Source: Hawksworthiomyces lignivorus (lineage: Eukaryota; Ascomycota; Sordariomycetes; Ophiostomatales; Ophiostomataceae). From it: a DNA stretch of 64,000 nucleotides. Numbering within the stretch: position 1 is the stretch's first letter; each line of letters begins with the position of its first letter. Positions 55,949 to 64,000 of the stretch are shown piece after piece. Where the stretch lies: the NCBI GenBank assembly GCA_002917075.1, contig NTMA01000127.1, positions 37,097-101,096 on the forward strand, written 5' to 3'. The translations under genes and the position numbers were made by a program. The notes beneath the pieces are model-generated. The model was not told where the DNA came from and did no database searches. It worked only from the letters and a program-made list of their open reading frames with translations.

Positions 55949-57484
55949 AGAGGGTGAGAGAGAAGGGTGAGAGTAGAGGGAACAAGGCAGAGAGTTAGAC
56001 CTAGAGAAAGGAAGGCCCAGGATCAGAAATGCATGTCTGGAGCTGCGCGCCGTGTATAGACCCAAGACTGGAATATAAGAGCAAGGCAGCAAGATATCCA
56101 TAAAAAGGCCTCTAGTAATGAAACGCTGGGAATGAATTCATATTAACATTATCAATATCTGGCTTGAAAAGGGGGGGTTCACTTGACCCTCCTTGGTTCA
56201 GCGGTGGCTCTGGAGTGGTTGTCCCATCGTGTTATTGATAGCAAGGTGCGAACGCAGTCCCGTTTGGAGTTGGAGTCCCCATTTGCATGCCATTTTTGTG
56301 CTGTTTTCTGTCCCAATTTTGTATTTTCGTCTTTTCATCGTTTTTTTTTGGTTCCTTTCTCGTAGAAGAGTAGCGGAATTATTATTCTGAAATGAGAAGT
56401 AAAAGAGTACAGAAATACACAGAAGTTGAAAGAAAATGAGTGCAAAGATAGACAAACTGCCACAAGTGTTAGGGAGGACAAGCGAGCAGTCTTATGTGAA
56501 ATGGGCCTGGTCGATTTCTCCCCCAGAGATCTGCAGCCCACAAAAATCCACACACATCACCTCCGCACTTCTTCGCCAGCGCTTCCTTTCCACCTTGGGA
56601 TCCCAACTCCACGATGCATCCGTTAACCCGGCTGGTGTATTCCCACCCACCCGATGTGGTAATCGCTATCATGCTGGCGACAGTGGTTCGAATCAACAGC
56701 TTTTTACACGCGCAATTTTCAGCCTTCGCTGCGTGTCCAACGATCTTTATTTACAAAATTCAGGAGCAGATCATCCCATGATAGGGAGGGCGCTGCTGAA
56801 AATCGTTTGAGCCCTGTTGTAAGCTAAGAGACGCCAATGCCATCTGCGACCTACAATCGTCCACGTATCTTTTCCTCGTCTGATCGTTCTCTAGAGCCAT
56901 TCTTCAGCACGATTTCTGCGTTATTTTCACTTAGGTGCAGCAGAGACAAGCAGTGTAGAAAACGATGAATTTTGATTGACAGCTCAAAGCTTGTCAGGCG
57001 CGAACCTGCAAGCCAGCTTGTTGAAACACTATATATCCCATTTCGCTTTTTAAACTCTCACCAACCCTCCAGGAATCCCCTAAGCGCCAGCCCATCCTTG
57101 GGCGCCTAAACCAGAAAAACTAGATACAACATCTGTGTTCAGTAGTTGCGGTTGAATCCGCAGGAAGACGTCGAGAGAGTCTTGAATAGAGTACACTCTT
57201 TGAACGGTAGACAAAAGAAAAAAAGGAAATAATGAAATATGCGGCCGTGACAGTATGATATGACATGTTAGACGTTGCAGTTATGATCAAAATAAAATGT
57301 AGATGGAAAAAGTGAGGTAGAAAAGGGTTGAAGTAGAAGGGTAGAAGATAGAAGAGAGGATAAGCTAAGAAACAATGGGGGTATCTCATGAGAATTGATC
57401 GAGCGATGCATATGAAAAAAAGAGAGGAAGGAAAAAGTGAAGAGAAAGATGAATGTAAAAGTTGGGAGAAAGAGAAAGTCATTC
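55949..57484. other. Convergent intergenic region
   Basis: ACH1 and CDC25 end towards each other across 1.5 kb. A GGTTCGAATC sequence near 56685 resembles a Pol III B box, but no tRNA arms fold around it. No gene was found. Confidence 0.45.
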
Positions 57485-60400
57485 TTAAATGACGTTGCTG
57501 GCGGCGGTTGTGGCACTGTTTCCACCGCGCATCCAGGCGAAGAGGTCCGTCCGAGACGACTCCTTGATGGAGGGGGCGGCCGTCGACGCAGCCGCGCTGC
57601 CAACGTCAACCATAGACTTCAGGACTTGGGTCTCGCGGGGCTCCAGCAGCAGACTCTTGCGATAGTAGGACACCTGCGCGTTACTGCCCGGTGTCTCCAT
57701 TTCGCGAACGCGAGTGATCTGGCTGGTGATCCAGTCTTGCATGTCAGGCACTTCAGTAAGGCGATACGGAATCTGGAACCGCTGCAGCTCGCCGATGATC
57801 TTGGCTGTGCGAGTGTGCTTGTCAAAGTTCACCACTGCCAGCCCGCGCGGGCTTTCACCATCGCTGCCCGAGTCGCACCCGTCTTGTCCAGGAAGCCGCT
57901 TAGTTGCTGGGTTGCCAATGTCAACAAAGGCCAGGTCAGTCAGGTACATGCCGAGGAAGGGAAGACACGGCGGAACGTGATCATGCAGGCGGCCACGCAG
58001 AACCTTGTTGTTCTGGGCTGGCTCGACAACCGCTTGCAGGACTTTGAGCATCTCGCGGCGCTTCGGCGACACCATATCCCACGTGCGGTGGAGGCGAATA
58101 ATAGTAGAGCTGTTCAGGATGCAGATAATGGCCATGAGGGCGTCGTAGTTGTGCAGCTCGAAGCACTGGTGGGCGATCTTGATCCACTGCTTGATGACAG
58201 CAGCACGCTTCTTCACCTCGGGGTACTGGAGGATAGTGTCTAAAACCAGGTTCGACAGGTCCGTCGACAGCGCAGTCATGGCCTTCACATTTGGCGAACC
58301 GACGCCGCCTTTCTTCATCCACTGGGACCCCAGCAGTTCCTCGGGCATGATAGAGCAGAAGATGGTCATCTGGCGGGTTGTCAGCTGGCGAGCGAACTCG
58401 AGAGGGTCGAACTCCATAATGGTCGGCGCGGTGCCGCCGATCTTCCAGTTGGCGAGACTGTGCTGAAGGCTCTTGGACAGAATCGAAGGAGGCAGCGGGG
58501 TGTCGGCAGGTACGTATTGTGAAATGGACGTGTTGGTCTTGCCCATCGAGGACACGAGGCGCGGGACCAGAGTGCCATCAGTGGAGCTGACGCGCTGGGC
58601 GAGTTCCAGGAGACGACGACCTGCAGACGGCAGCACAATGCCAAGTCTATGCTCAGCGAACGGAACAATAAATGCGAGCGCTTCGCGGTCGGTCTCGTCG
58701 CGCCAATGCGATTCCAGCCATCCTTTGAAGGCATTGTACACGCGCAGGCGAACGGGGCCGGCCATGTGTGGTGACTCTTCGACATATTCGAAGCGGTCAA
58801 TGAGCGCCTCGGTCAACTTGATCGGGGTGCAGAAGAGGCGGAAAGTAAGGTAGAAAGTAGACACAAACATGGCATCGGGCGTCGACTCATGCGTAGTGAG
58901 GCGCTCGACCAGAGCTGGAAGGGAGCCGCCAGTGACTTGGCCCTCTTTGTTGTACATGAGCTCATGTGCATAGGTACGCTCTAGAAGCTTGGACTCGAGC
59001 TCGTCCTCGCCGTCCTCCATCAGCGTCGAGCTGTCAGTCATGCTGAGGTCTGACAGCGAAGGCTGGTTCTTTGGAACCATTGTGTTGTCAGGCGTTGTGG
59101 CGCGCGTTGACGTCTGCGATATCAGGCTGGACTCAGAATCGCGGCTCACATAGGTGCTTACCGTCCCTGAGCTTAAGGCTGTCAAGGTATCTGAGCGGAA
59201 AGATGATGTGAATTCACTATCATGGCTAGCAGATGGTTCAATAGGGCTGAAGTCCTCGCTTGGCAAAAGCGTGGACAAACGTGGCAAAGGCGGGAGGGTC
59301 GGGCGGATTGAAGATATAGATGACACCATGCTTGACGGGACGCCACTGTTGTCATCTGCAATAAAAGACTGGGGTCGGGAAGTAGACATGGAGCGGGGGC
59401 GCGAAAGGCGACGCTCCTCAATGGGCGACGTAACTTGCGGCACCTCAGGAAGAGGCTTGTCAACAGAGACTGTAGAGCGTGTAGTCCGCTTAGATGGCGA
59501 TGTAGTAGTGGCACTGATCGTAGTAGCAGCAGAAGCAGGAACAACTGTTGCTGCGTCTGCAGCAGCTGTCGGAGTAGAGCTGTTGTCAAACGAAGACGCT
59601 GCGGCTTCCGGCACCGGCACGACCTCTGGCACCAGCGCAGCTGCAGGCTGCGGTACTTCAGATACAGAAGAAGAAACAACAGACTCAACAACGCTGGCAG
59701 AGCCACTGGCTGTTTGTGGCCGCTCTTCTTCAGCGGTGACAGCAGCGGTGCTTGGCGGGATTGTCGCCGTATTTTCGGCGGCTGCTGCATCCAACACCGA
59801 AAGGTCCAGATCAAATGCGACTGTCGCATCGTCAAATTCGTATTCGAAGTCGCCAATGCGCTCAATCACCCACGTTGTCTTGGCAACACACTCTCCGGTA
59901 GCCTTGACACATTCCGTTGCAGCAGTCAGAAGCCGCCCGTTGTCCTGCGGCATGATAACGTCCTCGACCTCCGGCATTGGGTTTGTCAGAATATCTCGAG
60001 CCAGGCAAACAAGGTCCACGATCCGGTCGCACATAGCCACTCGGGACTTCTGTAGGATTTCATGGCTCAGCGAATTGTGAGACGAAACAACATCAACCAC
60101 AACCAACAGCTGACCGCCAGAAGTGGCAGACTGCTTGATTGCGAGGGCCAGGTGCGGCCGAGATTGTGACTGAAGGTGAAGGCGTCCAATAAATGATCCC
60201 AGATAAGACAGGAACGTGTCATGTCGATCGCTCAACCGATTGGAGACGAGATTCTGGGGTTGGGATAGCGGTGATGGGCCTGCAAGAGACACACGATGTG
60301 AGATGCTCGACGACGACAGCCGATGGCTGACTAGCGGGCTGGACTGTGAGAGGCGGTTATGGTAGCTAGCAGCAATACTGGAAAGCCGCTTGTTAATGGG

Positions 60401-61528
60401 TGCAGCCACGGCCATTGGTGTGGTGGACGCGGCAGCTGGAATGGTAAGGCCCGCGGGTGCGGAGCTCGAAAGAGTCACAGTGACATCGTTGCTGTCTGCG
60501 TGGCTGTTCATGTTGCTTGTCTCAAACGACTCGGTATCTGCCGGCGGAGTAGGGGGTATTGAGTTTTCTTCAATCACGGTGGCCATAACAGCAACAGCTG
60601 GAGCACGCTGGCGGCGGTCGTCCTCCAAAACATCGAAAAAGCGAACAGCCTTGGTGACAATCTTGAAGGCCTTCAGAATCATCTCATCGATGATATCATT
60701 GGCATTTTCGGTAGAACTAGGGTATCGCTGGTGGTCTTGTAGACGCTTCGCCGACTTGACGAGCGAAGACAGCTCAGAAAGCAGCGACTTGCGGCCGCGG
60801 CGCAGACCATCATGCCGTTGCACGAGAGCCGACTCGCGCGTCAAGCAATGCGTCTGCTCCAACAGATACCGCACACCTGCGATGATGCCCTTCATAAACT
60901 CCTGATTACCGAAGATCTCACTGTCATTTACGGTTGTGCTGCGCATTAGATCCCAGAAATTCAACAGTGCAATGAGCAGGTTGTGCATCTCCTCCGGTTC
61001 ATAGGCATCACAGTAGTTTGTTGGCAACCAACCTCGTGCCCCAGAAGCCAACAGAGTTCCGTCTGCCCAGCCATTGGTGTGGATGGAGTGCACCAATATG
61101 ACATCGCCCTCGTTCATGGGAAGAGTGACCGTCGAGTCTGCTGGCGAGTAGCTTGGATGAAAAGCATAGTAAGCTCGGAGGAAGTTATGGAAGACTGGTG
61201 GCGGGTCCGGGAGTGTGGGTTGTGAGACCATTAAGCTGTAGTTGTTATCCTGGTTGTAATACTGCTGGTCGTCCTGGTCGGCAGACTGTGGCAGGCTCTC
61301 GTTGGAGCCATTAGGCGTTGCCGGTGGTGTCATTTGGGAGTGTGTGTAAACATTTCCTGTTGTTGCTGCGGTGGAAAGTGTTGAGGTAGCAGGAGAGTCA
61401 ATCATCTCTCGCTGGTAGTCGCTCATGTAAACATCGTCACTTCCTGCCGCCGAGACGCTGGATTTTTGAATAGAGAGAGGAGCCACGGAGAGGCTCGAAC
61501 GCATGGAAATTGAACTCAGCATAGCCAT
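57485..61528 (-). CDS. cdc25: Ras guanine-nucleotide exchange factor, Cdc25 type
   Basis: One uninterrupted exon gives 1347 residues from ATG 61528. The first ATG was chosen because the frame upstream to about 61591 has none. An SH3 domain lies near residues 112-174 (LRAYYAFHPSY, GWADGTLL, GWLPTNYC). A long serine/threonine- and alanine-rich middle follows. The RasGEF N-terminal module occupies roughly 870-990 (STFYLTFRLFCTPIKL). The catalytic Cdc25 homology domain covers about 1070-1300, with DPLEFARQLT at its start and HNYDALMAIICILNSSTIIR and PCLPFLGMYLTDLAFVD at its core. It promotes GDP release from Ras upstream of cAMP signalling at the membrane. The C-terminus ends in a short disordered tail. 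The sequence just upstream of the ATG ends in TTCCAGCAG, so a leader intron is possible. Confidence 0.95.
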   Translation of the reverse strand: MAMLSSISMRSSLSVAPLSIQKSSVSAAGSDDVYMSDYQREMIDSPATSTLSTAATTGNVYTHSQMTPPATPNGSNESLPQSADQDDQQYYNQDNNYSLMVSQPTLPDPPPVFHNFLRAYYAFHPSYSPADSTVTLPMNEGDVILVHSIHTNGWADGTLLASGARGWLPTNYCDAYEPEEMHNLLIALLNFWDLMRSTTVNDSEIFGNQEFMKGIIAGVRYLLEQTHCLTRESALVQRHDGLRRGRKSLLSELSSLVKSAKRLQDHQRYPSSTENANDIIDEMILKAFKIVTKAVRFFDVLEDDRRQRAPAVAVMATVIEENSIPPTPPADTESFETSNMNSHADSNDVTVTLSSSAPAGLTIPAAASTTPMAVAAPINKRLSSIAASYHNRLSQSSPLVSHRLSSSSISHRVSLAGPSPLSQPQNLVSNRLSDRHDTFLSYLGSFIGRLHLQSQSRPHLALAIKQSATSGGQLLVVVDVVSSHNSLSHEILQKSRVAMCDRIVDLVCLARDILTNPMPEVEDVIMPQDNGRLLTAATECVKATGECVAKTTWVIERIGDFEYEFDDATVAFDLDLSVLDAAAAENTATIPPSTAAVTAEEERPQTASGSASVVESVVSSSVSEVPQPAAALVPEVVPVPEAAASSFDNSSTPTAAADAATVVPASAATTISATTTSPSKRTTRSTVSVDKPLPEVPQVTSPIEERRLSRPRSMSTSRPQSFIADDNSGVPSSMVSSISSIRPTLPPLPRLSTLLPSEDFSPIEPSASHDSEFTSSFRSDTLTALSSGTVSTYVSRDSESSLISQTSTRATTPDNTMVPKNQPSLSDLSMTDSSTLMEDGEDELESKLLERTYAHELMYNKEGQVTGGSLPALVERLTTHESTPDAMFVSTFYLTFRLFCTPIKLTEALIDRFEYVEESPHMAGPVRLRVYNAFKGWLESHWRDETDREALAFIVPFAEHRLGIVLPSAGRRLLELAQRVSSTDGTLVPRLVSSMGKTNTSISQYVPADTPLPPSILSKSLQHSLANWKIGGTAPTIMEFDPLEFARQLTTRQMTIFCSIMPEELLGSQWMKKGGVGSPNVKAMTALSTDLSNLVLDTILQYPEVKKRAAVIKQWIKIAHQCFELHNYDALMAIICILNSSTIIRLHRTWDMVSPKRREMLKVLQAVVEPAQNNKVLRGRLHDHVPPCLPFLGMYLTDLAFVDIGNPATKRLPGQDGCDSGSDGESPRGLAVVNFDKHTRTAKIIGELQRFQIPYRLTEVPDMQDWITSQITRVREMETPGSNAQVSYYRKSLLLEPRETQVLKSMVDVGSAAASTAAPSIKESSRTDLFAWMRGGNSATTAASNVI

Positions 61529-64000
61529 TGCTGCTGGAATGGCGTAGAGGAAGAAACCATGAGAATCAAATAGACGCAGGACGTCCGGCAAAGCTCGTCG
61601 TGTCCAGACTACTCAGTGGTTGTCAACGATCCTGTCGTCGTTTGGTGATCAAGCCGGGAGGAAGAGACCTTAACGAGGCAAGTCGGAGAGAAGAATTCGT
61701 CGAGTAGGATGAAGATGGCTAAGCGTTTCTAATATTAGTTGATGTCGAATCGAACTGGCGCGTCGATTTAGGTTTGCGAGATCAAGTGGAATGTGTACGC
61801 AAGAATGAGGTAAGGGTTGAAGAAAGAAAGGGAAAAAAACATGGGAAAGGAAACAATATGTAAAGACGGGGGCTGCACGTAGTCGTGGAGGAATGTAGGT
61901 AGAAAAAGCGGTTTAGCTATGTATAATAGATCAATGGAGCGGAAGGGGGGGAGGAATGAATTGTGTGGAAGGGGTGGGAGTAATGTTAATGAGGAGAAGG
62001 GGGTGTGGTGGTTAGACAAGAGATACGGCGTACATATCTGCACGAGAAGTGTGAGGGAGGGCTATAGTGGCGCATGTATAATGGGTGTATGAGAGTACGT
62101 TCGTGCGCAAGGAGGAGAATGCCTGGGCATCCCCCCCCCGAAACGTCGACACAGGGGGCTCCCTGTCTTCACACCAACCAGGGGTAGGAAGAGAGGATAT
62201 CCACAGTTGGTTCCAAGGCAATGCAGGAGAACGAATACATAGAAACAGAGTGGAGGGGAGGCGAAAGGAGGATGGAGTGAACTCTGGAAAAGACTAGAAA
62301 AGGATTCTTCCCATGCATACCTGTTGTTCTCTGCAGCTGCACAAACGCAGGAGGTCAGGAAAATGCGGCCACGCAAACGGTCTTGCGAGCCGATCGAGAA
62401 GCAGTGCAGCAGCCGGTTTCTTGCAGTGCGTGGACGACGTTCCGACTTTGTGTTTTCGTCTCTGTGCTTTTGTCGAGGAAACTCGACGAACAGCAAAACC
62501 CAAATCTTACAACGGACCGATGTCGTAGTATAGCGAAGTAGCAGACAGACAGGGGAGCAGAGGAGCTAGGCAGGCAAAGAGATATATCCACAGGTGGACT
62601 ATGTATGAAAACGCTTTACAGTTGTACGCGTAGGGAGTAGTCAAAGGACTGAAGAATGAAGTAGAGAGGGGGGAATGAAGGTCGGGTAGAACGGGGCTTG
62701 GAGAGGAAAAGACAAGGGCGGGGGGGGGGGGGGGGGTCTGTGAAGTTTAAGTGCAGGCGAAGGCGGTGCGACTGGGTTTTGTTTTGACCTGGGCTCCTAT
62801 ATTACAACGGCAGTTAAGAAGACCAAGCGTCTGCCACGCAGAATAGCAGCCAGCCAGATGGAGGAATAACCAAGCCAATCTTTGAGATAATCTAAGACAG
62901 TCGCATCACATGTCGCAGACAGCAGAGCTATTTTGGTGCAATCGACGTAATAGACGGTTCTGTTAATGTGTAGTGCCGGTGGTCTCTGATCTTGAAATCC
63001 TGACTTTCTCCTCTTTGCTGCTCTCTTCTGGTAAGATGTGTCCGTTTGGGCCGAGCCTAGGCTTGGATCGGCAGTCCAATTTGGCGAGATCCGTTGGTGC
63101 GCAATGCCTATCGATACCAGTCGATGTGAGGTGCATCGACAAGGGAGACAAGGCGGGTGGCAATTCGACTGAGGGATCCGAAGCAAGGAGATGTACGAGT
63201 ATGCTGAAGGCCAAGACGCGAGGCGAAAAGGGAGACGGGTGAAGGAGAAAAGGGTGAGAAAAAAATTCAAAAGAACCAATATTCGAGTCCAATATTCGAG
63301 TCGAAAATGCGAGGAGTCAGAAAGGCGATGGATGAGAAGATGCTACGAGAAGAGACCAACAATACGCATACGCTGCAGAGAGGAAGGAGCAGGCGAGACC
63401 AGGCCCAATCAAAGCCATTCAGAGAAAGAGCAATGGATGGAGTCAATCAAAGAAGTCAATTGAGTCAATAGAGGCGAAACCCAACAGCTGTGAGGAAAGA
63501 GCCACAAAAATGGGGTTAGGAAAGAACGTCGGAAGAGGGTGGGAGTGTGGATGGGGCGTGTGGGTTGCTCTTTCCTGACTCTTGGTGTCGCGTTGTGGAT
63601 GTGTGGGTAGGTCGCTCAGAGGACTCGTCAAAAAGCTAATTTTATTCTTCATTTTGTGGGTGTGGCCAATTACTGTCCCTTTTTTTTCTTCTTCCATTCT
63701 TGTTCCCTTTTTCTCGCCTACTCCGTGTAAGTTTGTTGGTTCTTTTTCCCTTTAGCCACTTTTTGTATAATAGAAAGAGAAAAAGAAAGAAGGAAAAACA
63801 GAAAAGAAGAAAAAAAAAACAAGAGGACGCTCTCGGGAGGAACGGAAGGGAAGGGCATGTCAGAATAAACAAAGACCGAGGAAGCAGGGCAGAGAACCCG
63901 AGCATAGAGGCAAAAGAGATACAAAGATAGATACTGCATTCGAGTTCTCCGTAATACAGGAGTCCGTCCTTCAAAAAAATCAAAAAAAAAAAAAAAGAAA
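61529..64000. other. Promoter and upstream region of CDC25
   Basis: About 2.5 kb to the window edge shows no supported gene. On the CDC25 strand the sequence is C+T-rich from about 61780 to 62260, as in leaders of regulated fungal genes. Short C and G runs (near 62131 and 62720) and an A-rich end (63970-64000) are present. A further gene may begin beyond the edge. Confidence 0.45.
62720..62736. repeat. G17 homopolymer
   Basis: Seventeen consecutive G residues, preceded by gggc, lie about 1.2 kb upstream of the CDC25 start. Such a tract can form quadruplex structure and is also prone to sequencing or length error. Confidence 0.85.

Noticed and set aside
54446..56101. 551-codon minus-strand open frame over ACH1
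   Set aside because: ACH1 is certain from its motifs and 526-residue length; the antisense frame mirrors its strong GC3 bias.
56641..56705. Possible tRNA or Pol III element around a GGTTCGAATC box
   Set aside because: The T-stem has mismatches, and no A box, anticodon arm or acceptor stem can be built around it.
1..64000. CRISPR arrays, rRNA genes, telomere repeats, secondary-metabolite backbone genes
   Set aside because: I looked for evenly spaced repeats, rRNA signatures, TTAGGG arrays and PKS/NRPS motifs and saw none; isolated TTAGGG occurs inside the tRNA anticodon loops only.

Overview
This window comes from a filamentous ascomycete (Pezizomycotina, most likely Sordariomycetes). The genes carry short GT..AG introns of roughly 55-205 nt. 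The gene set is eukaryotic and fungal: two HET-domain proteins, a PigL_N protein, Med18, a Cdc25-type Ras exchange factor, ACH1, an UNC93-like transporter and a degenerate fungal C2H2 protein. There are also two intron-containing tRNA-Pro genes and a fungal LINE remnant. The species cannot be fixed from the sequence alone. Exon joins below were worked out by hand from splice sites and reading-frame continuity.

Region 1 (1-12.5 kb) looks like an accessory, self/non-self type island. It holds a gene joining a trypsin-like domain to a PigL_N domain (5' end unresolved), a broken non-LTR retrotransposon, and two tandem HET-domain genes. The HET genes share a short upstream sequence block.

Region 2 (15-22 kb) carries surface and secretion functions: a seven-helix fungal rhodopsin-type protein, a short-chain dehydrogenase, a small secreted cysteine-containing protein and a secreted dienelactone hydrolase. 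Region 3 (22-36 kb) is conserved housekeeping: Med18 and a MutY glycosylase transcribed divergently, a 1687-residue disordered protein, and a degenerate C2H2 zinc-finger protein.

Region 4 (36-44 kb) is sparse. It has a sugar-lactone oxidase gene interrupted by exactly two in-frame TAG codons, and two tRNA-Pro(AGG) genes about 260 bp apart with different introns. Region 5 (44-64 kb) has an MFS transporter, an almost 5-kb stretch without a recognisable gene, an UNC93-like transporter, ACH1 and the Ras exchange factor CDC25. Conserved genes have GC-rich third positions, which creates very long antisense open frames that I reject as genes.

The observations most worth following are the two-TAG lactone oxidase (decay versus recoding or A-to-I editing), the protease-PigL_N fusion beside paired HET genes, the small secreted protein that only appears after splicing, and the tRNA-Pro pair.
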